Shown: positions 1 through 8,291, counted from the stretch's first letter. The stretch: DNA of 10,566 bases from Nitrospirota bacterium (GCA_030637135.1 DAOVVO010000037.1:1-10566), one strand, 5' to 3'. Made by a program: numbers and translations. The notes: generated by a model from the letters alone, not told the origin.

Positions 1-516
1 ACCGATATTCCCTCCCATTATGGTTCTGAAATGTGCTTTTTTGAGCATCATGTCAATGAGGGTAGTTACCGTTGATTTCCCATTTGTACCTGTAACACTT
101 ATAAAATGAGGCTTTACATGATGAGAGTTTAGAGTTGAATCATTCGTCTTTACGGAATCCTGATTACTGATTATGGCCTGTACTGTCTGGTAGGCAAGTT
201 CAAGCTCTCCAATTATTGGTATGCCTTTCTTTCGTGCGCGCTTAAGCAGAGGAATGTCAAGCACGACACCGGGGCTTACCACGATAATGTCCGCTGTATC
301 AAATAGTTCCTCAGGATACTCACCGGCTATAACTTTAATTGAAGGGAAAAGTTTTTTAATATTATCTTTTAAGTAATCACGTGATTTAATATCTGTTACA
401 GAAACCTGTGCACCACATGAACAGAGGAGATTTGCTGCCCCTATTCCGCTCCGCGCGAGTCCTACAACAAGAACTTTTTTATCTGTAAATATAGTGCTCC
501 TTGCTTTAGTCAACAA
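1..516 (-). CDS. murD: UDP-N-acetylmuramoylalanine--D-glutamate ligase MurD, N-terminal part (cut by window edge)
   Basis: Cytoplasmic ATP-dependent ligase adding D-glutamate to UDP-MurNAc-L-Ala. About 172 of the usual ~450 residues are visible and the frame is open to base 1. Numbered from an ATG at 522: an N-terminal Rossmann-like domain with KKVLVVGLARSG (15-26), then VVSPGV (81-86), GELELAY (105-111) and the P-loop TGTNGKST (144-151). The stretch from GELEL to the P-loop is about 22 residues longer than in E. coli MurD (from memory); the extra part (about 113-138) coincides with 7-bp-period repeats in the DNA. Start: AAGGGG at 523-528 abuts the ATG at 522 with no spacer, but lies 6 nt from TTG at 516 and 9 nt from TTG at 513, so a TTG start is preferred; ATG at 522 remains possible. 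It follows mraY as in other dcw clusters. Function is certain, the start is not. Confidence 0.93.
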   Translation of the reverse strand, partial: MLTKARSTIFTDKKVLVVGLARSGIGAANLLCSCGAQVSVTDIKSRDYLKDNIKKLFPSIKVIAGEYPEELFDTADIIVVSPGVVLDIPLLKRARKKGIPIIGELELAYQTVQAIISNQDSVKTNDSTLNSHHVKPHFISVTGTNGKSTVTTLIDMMLKKAHFRTIMGGNIG

Positions 517-668
517 GTGCATCCCCTTTTGGATAGATTTCTGAACAACATTTCCCTCCTGTATATCACGAGTGGTAATACAAAACTCAGAATGCAGAAC
601 GGAACAAAACAGCCGCTCTCTATTATTTTTTGCATTCGTTTTTCTGTATATCCTGTACTGTTTTTCAT
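510..668 (-). CDS. Candidate small ORF (52 codons) between mraY and murD, unknown function
   Basis: No recognised family. The ATG shares its A with the mraY stop (TAATG), and the TGA stop overlaps a TTG start candidate of murD (TTGA), so the frame fills the mraY-murD gap exactly and could couple translation of the two. The peptide has a charged N-terminus (MKNSTGYTEKR), a hydrophobic stretch at about 21-36 (FVPFCILSFVLPLVIY) long enough for a short membrane segment, a basic tail and four cysteines. There is no good SD before the first ATG. An AGGAGG stands 3 nt before an internal ATG at 551, which would give a 13-codon version ending at the same stop. It may equally be a chance frame in repeat-derived spacer, since weak 7-bp periodicity is visible at 585-605. 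Treat as a hypothesis. Confidence 0.3.
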   Translation of the reverse strand: MKNSTGYTEKRMQKIIESGCFVPFCILSFVLPLVIYRREMLFRNLSKRGCTC

Positions 669-1750
669 TATCTCAATTTCAGGGTCGTCAGGCTCAAAAG
701 AGCGAGTATTATACCTATAATCCAGAACCTTATTATTACTTTCGGCTCGGGCCATCCTTTCAGTTCAAAATGATGATGTAGAGGAGCCATCTTAAAAATC
801 CGTTTGCCGGTGAATTTATACGATACAACCTGTAATATAACCGAGAACGTCTCAATTACAAAGATTCCACCTACAACAGCTAAAACAAGTTCATGTTTCG
901 TTATCACTGCAAGGGTACCCAGTGTCCCTCCAAGCCCCAGAGAGCCAACGTCACCCATGAAAATTTCGGCGGGGTAACTGTTATACCAGAGAAAACCGAG
1001 AGCAGCGCCAAACATCGCACCGCAAAAAACAGTAATTTCACCGATTCCGGGAAGATAAAGCACCTGGAGATACTGTGCAAATCCGGAATGCCCCGATATA
1101 TATACCAGTGCACCATTTGCCAGGGTCGCAATAGCCACAAGTCCTATGGCAAGACCATCTATACCATCGGTAAGATTTACAGCGTTGGAAGATCCAACGA
1201 TAACGAGTATGGAAAAGGGGATATAAAACCACCCCATATCTATGAGCCACTTTTTAAAAAACGGGATGCTGAGCTTTGAGGCGTATGGGTCCTGAGGATT
1301 ATAATAGAGCACCATGCCCAATACGAGTGCCAGGGTTATCTGAGCACCAAACTTAGACCACCCGCTTAACCCTCGAGCACTCTGTCTCTTTACTTTCAGA
1401 TAGTCATCAACAAGACCAATGCCGCCAAACCCAAACGTTGCGGTAAGCAGTACCCATATATATTTATTCCCGAGGTCACCCCACATGAACACGCTCAGAA
1501 TGATAGATAAAAGAACCAGAATACCTCCCATTGTTGGAGTGCCTAATTTATTAAGATGAGTTTGCGGTCCATCATCTCTCACATGCTGAACGAGACTGAA
1601 CTTTCTGAGCCTCTTTATCAACCACGGAGCTATGAGAAAACTTATAAGAAGAGCTGTAACACTTGCTATGGCGGTCCTGAAGGTAATGTAACGAAATACA
1701 TTAAAAGGAGAGTAAACATCATGAAGCGCATAGAGCAAATTGTACAACAT
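668..1750 (-). CDS. mraY: Phospho-N-acetylmuramoyl-pentapeptide transferase MraY
   Basis: Integral membrane enzyme that transfers phospho-MurNAc-pentapeptide from UDP to undecaprenyl phosphate, giving lipid I at the inner face of the cytoplasmic membrane. The 360-residue length matches the family. Visible signatures: GTPTMGG (70-76), the catalytic DDYLK with its Asp pair (115-119), NLTDGIDGL (192-200), MGD (265-267) and HHHFE (325-329). About ten hydrophobic segments alternate with polar loops. The ATG follows the murF stop with no intervening base (TAAATG), so translation is probably coupled to murF. It supplies the lipid step after MurF and lies upstream of murD in the usual dcw order. Confidence 0.98.
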   Translation of the reverse strand: MLYNLLYALHDVYSPFNVFRYITFRTAIASVTALLISFLIAPWLIKRLRKFSLVQHVRDDGPQTHLNKLGTPTMGGILVLLSIILSVFMWGDLGNKYIWVLLTATFGFGGIGLVDDYLKVKRQSARGLSGWSKFGAQITLALVLGMVLYYNPQDPYASKLSIPFFKKWLIDMGWFYIPFSILVIVGSSNAVNLTDGIDGLAIGLVAIATLANGALVYISGHSGFAQYLQVLYLPGIGEITVFCGAMFGAALGFLWYNSYPAEIFMGDVGSLGLGGTLGTLAVITKHELVLAVVGGIFVIETFSVILQVVSYKFTGKRIFKMAPLHHHFELKGWPEPKVIIRFWIIGIILALLSLTTLKLR

Positions 1751-3175
1751 TTATGCTCTTATCCTTTCAATTATTCTTTCCATGCCAATGACACGTGAGC
1801 CCTTTATGAGCACCACATCTCCCTCGTTGATGATACCTGAGATACCCTTCTTGACCTCATCCGCATTTTTAAAGATATGAACAAGTGGTTTTGCGTGCAT
1901 TTCAGGCTTGTGCCCTCCCTCTTTCCGGGTTTCTTCAGCAGCCACTCTCATCAATTCTCCAACAGCCACAAAAACATCGATCCCTATATCACATATTAAT
2001 TTTCCGAGAGCCCTGTGATTATTCTCTGCAAATTTTCCAAGTTCTGTCATATCGCCGAGGACAACGACTTTCCTTCTTGTACCACCCAGACGCACCAATT
2101 CTCTTAATGCATCTTCCATTGACGATGGGTTCGCATTATAAGCATCATTGATTAATGTAATAGTATCTCTTGTAGTAACCTCGAACCTCATGGGAAAGGA
2201 TGTATAGTTCTCAAGCGCGTTTTTTATGTCCTCAATGTGAACACCCAGTGAAAGACCAACAGCAGATGCAGCAAGCGCATTATAAACATTGAATAATCCA
2301 TGAACATTCAATCTTACCGCTCTGCTTTCCCCATCTTTTATTCTTAACGTAAAACTGCTTCCATAGTCTGTTCCTACAACATTTTCAGCTCTCACATGAG
2401 AATCTGTATTGATTGAAAAAGTAATCAACCTGCACGTGATACCTTCTTTCATCTTAATTGACTCATATCCCTGCATCAGAAAATTATCATCAGCATTAAG
2501 AATCGCAACACCGAGCCCTCTCAGAATTTCAAACTTTGTGCTCCTGATAGCATCAAGAGAGCCGAGCTCACCTATGTGTGCTGACCCTATATTTGTAACA
2601 ACACCATGACTCGGTACAGCTATTTCACAGAGTCTCTTTATTTCACCCGGAGCATTCATCCCTAATTCAAGAACTATAACCTCATTATCGGGAGCAATAC
2701 GCGTGAGGCTGAGAGGTAAACCAATATGATTATTAAGATTCCCTTTATTCTTCAGAACGGTAAAACATTTTGAAAGAATCGCATATGTCATTTCTTTCGT
2801 TGTTGTTTTGCCGTTGCTTCCCGTAATGGCAATAACCGGAATATTCTTTTTCATCCTCAGGAAATGTGCTAAATCCTGTAAAGCCTTCAGGGTGTCTTCC
2901 ACATAAATGAGTATCTTCTCTTCTGTCACATAGTGTGTCTTTGAATCTATAACAGCCCCATCTCCTTTTAAAAGAGCATCTTTAAGAAAATCGTGGCCAT
3001 CAAATCTCTCACCTTTTAAGGCAAAAAATATCTCTCCTTCTGTGATAGTGCGTGAATCTATGGACCCTCCCTGAAACGTATGATTCAATGTTCTATCATC
3101 TGAATATTTTTTATCCATTAAAAGCAATGTGCCTCCTGTTGCTTTAACAATGTCTTTTGCCAGTAAAATAGCCAT
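1751..3175 (-). CDS. murF: UDP-N-acetylmuramoyl-tripeptide--D-alanyl-D-alanine ligase MurF
   Basis: Cytoplasmic ligase joining D-Ala-D-Ala to the UDP-MurNAc-tripeptide, completing the pentapeptide. From the chosen ATG it has 474 residues, normal for MurF. Features: N-terminal uridine-binding domain with SIDSRTITEGEIFFALKG (38-55), P-loop GSNGKTTTKE (119-128), GNLNNHIGLPL (145-155), ELGMNAPGEI (170-179), GSAHIGELGS (197-206), YNANP (346-350), GDMTELG (374-380) and KGSRVIGME (458-466). The frame is open back to an ATG at 3253, but that would add 26 basic residues unlike any MurF and overlap murE by 110 nt. ATG at 3175 gives the typical opening MAILLAKDIVKATGG and a 32-nt overlap with murE. The SD is weak (GAGAGG about 12 nt upstream), so coupling to murE is likely. 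Confidence 0.96.
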   Translation of the reverse strand: MAILLAKDIVKATGGTLLLMDKKYSDDRTLNHTFQGGSIDSRTITEGEIFFALKGERFDGHDFLKDALLKGDGAVIDSKTHYVTEEKILIYVEDTLKALQDLAHFLRMKKNIPVIAITGSNGKTTTKEMTYAILSKCFTVLKNKGNLNNHIGLPLSLTRIAPDNEVIVLELGMNAPGEIKRLCEIAVPSHGVVTNIGSAHIGELGSLDAIRSTKFEILRGLGVAILNADDNFLMQGYESIKMKEGITCRLITFSINTDSHVRAENVVGTDYGSSFTLRIKDGESRAVRLNVHGLFNVYNALAASAVGLSLGVHIEDIKNALENYTSFPMRFEVTTRDTITLINDAYNANPSSMEDALRELVRLGGTRRKVVVLGDMTELGKFAENNHRALGKLICDIGIDVFVAVGELMRVAAEETRKEGGHKPEMHAKPLVHIFKNADEVKKGISGIINEGDVVLIKGSRVIGMERIIERIRA

Positions 3176-4670
3176 TTTCTTTAAGTACCTCTCGTAAGAC
3201 ATTTTTATCGCTGAACGGATACCGCACCCCTTTGATTTCCTGGTAATTTTCATGTCCTTTGCCTGCTATAAGCACCGTATCGCCTGCCTGAGCCATTGAT
3301 ACCGCTTTTTCTATGGCCTTTGCTCTGTCAACTTCCACGATATAATTGTCTTTTCTTATACCTTTTGTTATCTCCTCTATTATTTCCATTGGCTCCTCAG
3401 TTCTTGGGTTGTCAGACGTGACAATGACAATATCGCTTAAATCTGCTGCCACCGCACCCATTTTGGGCCTTTTTCCCCTGTCCCTATCACCACCGCATCC
3501 AAAAACCGTTATTATCCTGCCTTTTGTTATCATTCTCGATTCTTCTACCAGTTTTTTTAATGCATCCTCTGTATGTGCATAATCCACTATGCACAGAAAT
3601 TCCTGTCCCTCCTCTACTTTTTCGAACCTTCCCTCAATAGATCGCATCCCTCTTATTCCTGCGCTCATAGCCTCTACAGGAACTCCTAACGCGTAAGCCG
3701 TGCCCACTGACATAAGAATGTTATATACATTATTTCGACCGATAAGCTCCGACTTCACAGCAAATTTTTCATCAGGAGTCTGAATCTCAAAGGAAAGCCC
3801 CATCGTACCGTGCGATGTTATATGTTCCGCTCTTACCTGTGCCCCTTTTTCAATACCGCAGGTAATCACCCTGCACTTCAGCTTTTCTGTAAGTTTTTTA
3901 ATCATTGGGTCATCCCAGTTTAAAACTGCAAAGCCATCTTTTCTGAGATATTTAAAAAGTGTGCTTTTAGCGGCAAAATATTTCTGCATAGTATTATGAA
4001 AATCCAGGTGATCCTGAGAGAAATTAGTAAAAACCGCTACTTTCAACGCACAACCCTCTATCCTTTTAAGCGTTAGCGCATGCGAGGATACTTCAAGAAC
4101 TCCGAACTCAATATCATTATCAACCATTTCATTTAAATACCTCTGGAGATCTAGAGACTCAGGAGTTGTGTTGAGAGCGTTTAAAATTTTTTTGCCTGTT
4201 ATATACTGGATTGTACCTAAAAGACCTGTTTTTTCCCCCCATGCCTCAAGAATACTCTTCACAATATAACCTGTGGTTGTTTTTCCGTTAGTTCCTGTGA
4301 TACCAATAAGGGATAATTTTTGCGAAGGCTCTCCATAAAAGACCGCCGAAAGCAGAGCCAATGCTTTTCTACTGTCCTCGACTTGAATGACCGTGGTTTT
4401 ATTCTGTAGACAAACAGCCTTCTCAACTATCACACCTACTGCTCCCCTGTCCATAGACTCCTTTAAATAATTATGGCCATCAACTGAAAATCCCCTTATA
4501 GCAACAAAAAGAAAACCTTTTTTTACGAGCCTTGAATCATATGCTAATCCTTTTATCGCCTTATCAAGAGACCCGTCAACTCGTTTTACCTTTATGCTCC
4601 TTAAAAGCTCTGCAATAGTCATATGCCCGTTACAGGGCATAGTTGAAGGGTGCGGTGCAGCAAGTTCCAT
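3144..4670 (-). CDS. murE: UDP-N-acetylmuramoyl-L-alanyl-D-glutamate--2,6-diaminopimelate ligase MurE
   Basis: Cytoplasmic ligase adding the third stem-peptide residue. SDNPRTEEP (419-427) is the meso-diaminopimelate specificity motif, so a DAP-type wall is inferred. Other landmarks, counted from the ATG at 4670: SRLVKKGFLFVAIRG (46-60), P-loop TGTNGKTTT (125-133), TTPES (168-172), EVSSHAL (193-199), NFSQDHLDFH (216-225), the presumed carbamylated Lys235 in YFAAKSTLF, DYAHTEDAL (363-371), GCGGDRDRGKRPKMG (391-405) and GKGHENYQ (470-477). GRNNVYN at 311-317 has Asn where most members have Phe. Start is uncertain: ATG 4670 lies 5 nt after the ftsI stop, whereas ATG 4622 gives the more family-like MTIAELL start (492 residues). 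Neither has a good SD. The enzyme assignment is secure. Confidence 0.97.
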   Translation of the reverse strand: MELAAPHPSTMPCNGHMTIAELLRSIKVKRVDGSLDKAIKGLAYDSRLVKKGFLFVAIRGFSVDGHNYLKESMDRGAVGVIVEKAVCLQNKTTVIQVEDSRKALALLSAVFYGEPSQKLSLIGITGTNGKTTTGYIVKSILEAWGEKTGLLGTIQYITGKKILNALNTTPESLDLQRYLNEMVDNDIEFGVLEVSSHALTLKRIEGCALKVAVFTNFSQDHLDFHNTMQKYFAAKSTLFKYLRKDGFAVLNWDDPMIKKLTEKLKCRVITCGIEKGAQVRAEHITSHGTMGLSFEIQTPDEKFAVKSELIGRNNVYNILMSVGTAYALGVPVEAMSAGIRGMRSIEGRFEKVEEGQEFLCIVDYAHTEDALKKLVEESRMITKGRIITVFGCGGDRDRGKRPKMGAVAADLSDIVIVTSDNPRTEEPMEIIEEITKGIRKDNYIVEVDRAKAIEKAVSMAQAGDTVLIAGKGHENYQEIKGVRYPFSDKNVLREVLKENGYFTGKRHC

Positions 4671-4675
4671 TATCG

Positions 4676-6469
4676 CTAACTGCGTTGGCTGACAAGGATA
4701 ACATGATTTTTTCCCCTCTCCATGGGGATATTCAGATATACAAACGAATGTTCAATAATATTTTTAAACACAGGTGCTGCTACCACACCCCCGTATTTTG
4801 AGCCCTTTGGTTTATACACTATTACAATCAGCGCAATCTTTGGATTATCCGCAGGGACAAAACCAACAAATGAACTTATAAAATCATGTTTAGAGTACCT
4901 GCCCGTTTTAGGATCTATGATCTGGGCCGTGCCTGTTTTTCCAGCCACTAAATTGCCCATGATAGACGCACTCTGTGCAGTACCACCCTCCTCAACGACC
5001 GTTTTCAATATATCGCTTATTATTCTGGCTGTTTTTTGAGATATTACTCTTCTTTCTATTGTGGGAGAAAACCTTTTTACCACCTCACCTTCAGACGAAA
5101 TTATTTCAGAAACGATATATGGTTTCATTAATGTTCCGCCATTTGCAATAGCGGCATATGCCCGGAGAATTTGTAAAGGGGTAACAGCTATCTCATGACC
5201 GATTGACAGGGCAGCCAGTGATCTTCCAGACCAGTTTTTAATGCTTCTCACGATTCCTCTCACTTCACCCGGCAGGTTTATTCCTGTTTTTTCCCCAAAA
5301 CCGAATTTTCTAATATACTTATAAAATCTCTTCTTCCCCAGTTTCAGACCTATCTGAACTGCCCCAACATTTGAAGATTTTTGAATAATTTCACTAAATG
5401 TTAATATGTTAAATTTGTGATCATCCCGGATAATTCCTCCGGGAACTTTTATGAATCCTTGAGAAACATCAAATCGTTGATGAGGTGTAACTGCCTTTTC
5501 TTCAATTGATGCTGAAGCCAGAATTATTTTAAATGTAGAGCCAGGTTCATAGATGTCCGTAATAGTCCTGTTCCGTCTATTTTGTGCTTTCGAGAAACGG
5601 GCGAAATTAGGATTAAAGGTAGGCCTGTTAGCCATGGCAAGTATTTCACCTGTTACAGGATTCATCATAATTGCCACAGCTGATTCTGCTTTCCATATTT
5701 TAACAGCATGTTCAATCTCCCTTTCAACTATATTCTGGAGATTCTCATCTATGGTGAGCAGAAGGTTATCGCCCAATATGCTTTCTTCAATACCCCCGGA
5801 AAGACTCTGTCCACGCGCATCCTTGCCACTATATATTTTTCTTGCGCTGCCTTTCATATAATCATTAAATTGAAGCTCGATGCCACCAAGTCCCTCGTTA
5901 TCGATATCTGTATAACCAACAACATGTGATGCTATGTGGCCATTAGGATAGAATCGCTTCGCTTCTCTTAAAATACCTATTTCCTTGAAATGTATATTTT
6001 TTTTTAGTTTATGGACTTTGTTCGCTGTGTCAACATCCATTTTTCTTGCAAGCCACATAAAACTTTTATCCTTCTTTATTAACAATTTTTTGTTTAGTTT
6101 TTTCGCTGATACTTTGATAACCGAAGCAAGCTTAACGGACAATTCTTTCACGTTGTTAACCTGAGACGGCACTGCATAAAGGGAGTCAGTCTCTATGTTT
6201 ATAGATAACGGCCTCATTGCTCTGTCCCAGATTATGCCTCTCTGCGCTTTTAAAGTTCTTGTTCTCAGATATTGTTGTTCTGCCTTTCTGGAAAGCATAT
6301 CGTGATCAAAAACCATAAGGACAACAAGTCGAATAAAAATTGCAGAAAAACAGAAAAATATAATCGTGCGGATTATTACAGCCCTTTTTTTGCTTTTATC
6401 GAGCCGTATCTTTTCAAAATTTTCATCCCAGAGTTTTTTCCCGGTAATCTTTTTTCTTTTATTTCTCAT
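4676..6469 (-). CDS. ftsI: Peptidoglycan D,D-transpeptidase FtsI (class B penicillin-binding protein)
   Basis: Septal transpeptidase cross-linking peptidoglycan at the division site, working with FtsW and the FtsQLB complex. It has 597 residues: a basic cytoplasmic tail (1-29), one transmembrane anchor (about 30-53), a class B dimerisation domain (RGIIWDRAMRPL at 77-88; YPNGHIASHVVGYTD at 174-188), then the transpeptidase domain with the active-site triad STFK (311-314, Ser311 nucleophile), SSN (365-367) and KTGTAQ (511-516). No C-terminal PASTA domain is seen, unlike some Gram-positive homologues. The ATG at 6469 lies close after GGGG-rich sequence (AAGGGG about 11 nt upstream). Its position between ftsL and murE identifies it as FtsI (PBP3) rather than the elongation protein PBP2. 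Confidence 0.96.
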   Translation of the reverse strand: MRNKRKKITGKKLWDENFEKIRLDKSKKRAVIIRTIIFFCFSAIFIRLVVLMVFDHDMLSRKAEQQYLRTRTLKAQRGIIWDRAMRPLSINIETDSLYAVPSQVNNVKELSVKLASVIKVSAKKLNKKLLIKKDKSFMWLARKMDVDTANKVHKLKKNIHFKEIGILREAKRFYPNGHIASHVVGYTDIDNEGLGGIELQFNDYMKGSARKIYSGKDARGQSLSGGIEESILGDNLLLTIDENLQNIVEREIEHAVKIWKAESAVAIMMNPVTGEILAMANRPTFNPNFARFSKAQNRRNRTITDIYEPGSTFKIILASASIEEKAVTPHQRFDVSQGFIKVPGGIIRDDHKFNILTFSEIIQKSSNVGAVQIGLKLGKKRFYKYIRKFGFGEKTGINLPGEVRGIVRSIKNWSGRSLAALSIGHEIAVTPLQILRAYAAIANGGTLMKPYIVSEIISSEGEVVKRFSPTIERRVISQKTARIISDILKTVVEEGGTAQSASIMGNLVAGKTGTAQIIDPKTGRYSKHDFISSFVGFVPADNPKIALIVIVYKPKGSKYGGVVAAPVFKNIIEHSFVYLNIPMERGKNHVILVSQRS

Positions 6470-6558
6470 GCCCCGATACCCCTTACTAAATTTCAGCTCC
6501 TGGTTATTCCTCCCGAGTCCTTACTTAATCTTCATCCCATAGTCTAATAATGATCATT

Positions 6559-6951
6559 TCACTCCCATATCCCATTAATCTTTTTCAAGCGTTTTCGGCC
6601 TGATGAATCATTATTTGTGTCTGATTTTACAGACGCCCTGTAGGGGGCTGGCCCTTCTGTTCTCTCGACAAAGAAAACTCTTTCTCTTTCTGGAAAACCC
6701 ATGCCAAGTTTTTTTGATGCAACTTTTTCGATTTTCCCCACTGAGTAGATGCTCGCCCTTTCTGCTGAAAGCTTCTGTGTTTCTCTCATAAGTTCTATTT
6801 TCTGATTTTCAAGCTGTCCTAATTCGTATTCAAGGCTAACCACCTTTGTCCTCAGACATATGAGTGCGAATATACCCATAAATATATAAGCAAAAAAACA
6901 AAATCTTATGACAGCCCATCTCTTGTCCTTTTTAAGTCGCCTTTTTGTCAT
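6559..6951 (-). CDS. ftsL: Cell division protein FtsL
   Basis: Small bitopic divisome protein that partners FtsB and FtsQ and helps activate FtsWI. The 130 residues show a basic cytoplasmic N-terminus (MTKRRLKKDKRW), one transmembrane segment at about 13-33, then a coiled-coil-like heptad region at about 36-65 (LEYELGQLENQKIELMRETQ) and the typical distal motif IEKVASKKLGMGFPERERVFFV (about 74-95). FtsL is poorly conserved, so the call rests on this architecture and on position between rsmH and ftsI. The ATG overlaps the rsmH stop by 4 nt (ATGA), implying translational coupling. The last ~35 residues are polar and probably flexible. Confidence 0.88.
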   Translation of the reverse strand: MTKRRLKKDKRWAVIRFCFFAYIFMGIFALICLRTKVVSLEYELGQLENQKIELMRETQKLSAERASIYSVGKIEKVASKKLGMGFPERERVFFVERTEGPAPYRASVKSDTNNDSSGRKRLKKINGIWE

Positions 6952-7820
6952 AATTTTTCAGCTATCCTGAATTTTGCACTCCTTGATGACGGATTTAAAC
7001 GTTGTTCTTCTTTTTTGGCAACCAACGGCTTCTTGGTAATTATTGAAACTTGTCCTTTCTGTTTAAATTCTTTAAAAGAGTGTTTTACAATCCTGTCCTC
7101 AAGTGAATGATATGACAGAACACAAAATCTTCCTCCTCTTTTAAGAATGTTTACTCCGGCATTTATTCCTACGGACAGTTCCATAAGCTCCTTATTTATT
7201 TCAATCCTCAGTGATTGAAATGTCTTTGTAGCGGGATGAATCCTGCCCTTTCTTCCTACAGCCTTTTCAATTATCCCGGACAGTTCCCTGCACGTACTAA
7301 TCTGTTTCTTCTCCCGTGCATAAACGATAGCCCGTGCTATTTTTCTGCTCATTCTTTCTTCTCCGTATTGCCAGAAAATATTCGCAAGGTCTTTTTCAGA
7401 ATATTCATTAACTATAGTAAACGCTGTAAGCTTCTGGCTCCTGTCCATCCTCATATCAAGGGGCTCATCCTTTAAAAAACTAAATCCCCTCCCTTTAGAT
7501 TTAAGTTGTAAGGATGAAGCCCCTAAATCAAGAAGCACACCATCAACTCGTGTATAGCCTAAACGGTTAATTACTTCCTTCATATGTGAAAATCTGTCGT
7601 GTTCAAGGTGAACATTGTACCCTCTTAATCTCTCCGTTGCTATTTTCAGTGCCTCCGGGTCCTGATCTATCCCGATTAACGTACATCCCTTGCATTTCCT
7701 CAGAATACCCTCAGCGTGACCCCCGGGACCTACGGTACCGTCTACATAAACACCCGAACTCTTAACTCTCATGCCTTCCAAAACTTCCTCCAGCAGAACC
7801 GGTATATGAACAGGTTCCAT
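6948..7820 (-). CDS. rsmH: 16S rRNA (cytosine(1402)-N(4))-methyltransferase RsmH (MraW)
   Basis: SAM-dependent methyltransferase modifying N4 of C1402 in the 16S rRNA decoding centre. The 290 residues carry HIPVLLEEVLEGM (5-17), the SAM-binding DGTVGPGGH (27-35), IGIDQDPEAL (49-58), DGVLLDLGASS (93-103), RGFSF and EPLDMRMD (111-126), EERMSRKIARAIV (154-166), FQSLRIEINKEL (201-212) and SYHSLEDRIVK (236-246). It is slightly shorter than the E. coli protein (about 313). DGTVGPGGH replaces the commoner DGTLGGGGH, a mild variation. The ATG shares one base with the mraZ stop (TAATG) and the stop overlaps the ftsL ATG, so all three genes appear translationally linked. Confidence 0.97.
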   Translation of the reverse strand: MEPVHIPVLLEEVLEGMRVKSSGVYVDGTVGPGGHAEGILRKCKGCTLIGIDQDPEALKIATERLRGYNVHLEHDRFSHMKEVINRLGYTRVDGVLLDLGASSLQLKSKGRGFSFLKDEPLDMRMDRSQKLTAFTIVNEYSEKDLANIFWQYGEERMSRKIARAIVYAREKKQISTCRELSGIIEKAVGRKGRIHPATKTFQSLRIEINKELMELSVGINAGVNILKRGGRFCVLSYHSLEDRIVKHSFKEFKQKGQVSIITKKPLVAKKEEQRLNPSSRSAKFRIAEKL

Positions 7821-8287
7821 TACAGGCCATGGTTCGCTAACTGCTCTTTATATTTACTTACTGTATCCTCATCAAGCTTCGATGGGTCTGCGACACCCTC
7901 GTATTCATTTTTATCCCAGATTTCTATGGTGAGTCCCTGTCCTACCAGGACTATTTCATTTTCATTATTTAAGTGTGCATCGACTCTCAGGGCAGAAGGA
8001 ATAAGCACCCTGCCCTGCTTATCTATATCACATTCCACAGCTGAACCAATAACCCTGCGCCGGAAGTATTTAACAGCATCTGATGTTTGCGGCATTCCTT
8101 TTACCTGCTCCACGAGCTTGTGCCACTCTTCAACAGGGTATGCGCACAGACATTTATCAAATACATCATTGACAAAAACTAATCTTGGGCTATAATTGGA
8201 AGAAAGGATTTCTTTAAAAGCAGGTGGTATTAAAGTGCGGCCTTTTGAATCTAAGGTGTAATAGTATTTGCCATAGAAATGAGGCAC
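7820..8287 (-). CDS. mraZ: Transcriptional regulator MraZ
   Basis: DNA-binding regulator that heads dcw clusters and is known in several bacteria to control its own promoter. It has two tandem SpoVT-AbrB-like halves, each with the hallmark DxxGR motif: DSKGR at 13-17 followed by LIPP, and DKQGR at 89-93 followed by LIPS. From the chosen start it has 155 residues, normal for the family (about 140-155). The frame could begin at GTG 8299, but GTG 8287 is preceded by GGAGGG with a 4-nt spacer (the best SD in the window) and gives the usual short lead before the first AbrB half. It is first in the operon, just downstream of a strong promoter and three GTGGN boxes, so autoregulation is likely. Confidence 0.95.
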   Translation of the reverse strand: MPHFYGKYYYTLDSKGRTLIPPAFKEILSSNYSPRLVFVNDVFDKCLCAYPVEEWHKLVEQVKGMPQTSDAVKYFRRRVIGSAVECDIDKQGRVLIPSALRVDAHLNNENEIVLVGQGLTIEIWDKNEYEGVADPSKLDEDTVSKYKEQLANHGL

Positions 8288-8291
8288 TTTT

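Noticed and set aside
893..1279. 128-codon plus-strand open frame opposite mraY
   Set aside because: It lies wholly antisense to the strongly supported mraY. Its residue mix is what antisense reading gives, and it has no recognisable domain.
3176..3253. 26-residue N-terminal extension of murF from ATG 3253
   Set aside because: It lies inside the murE 3' end in another frame, reads as a basic non-family peptide, and a proper MurF start exists at 3175.
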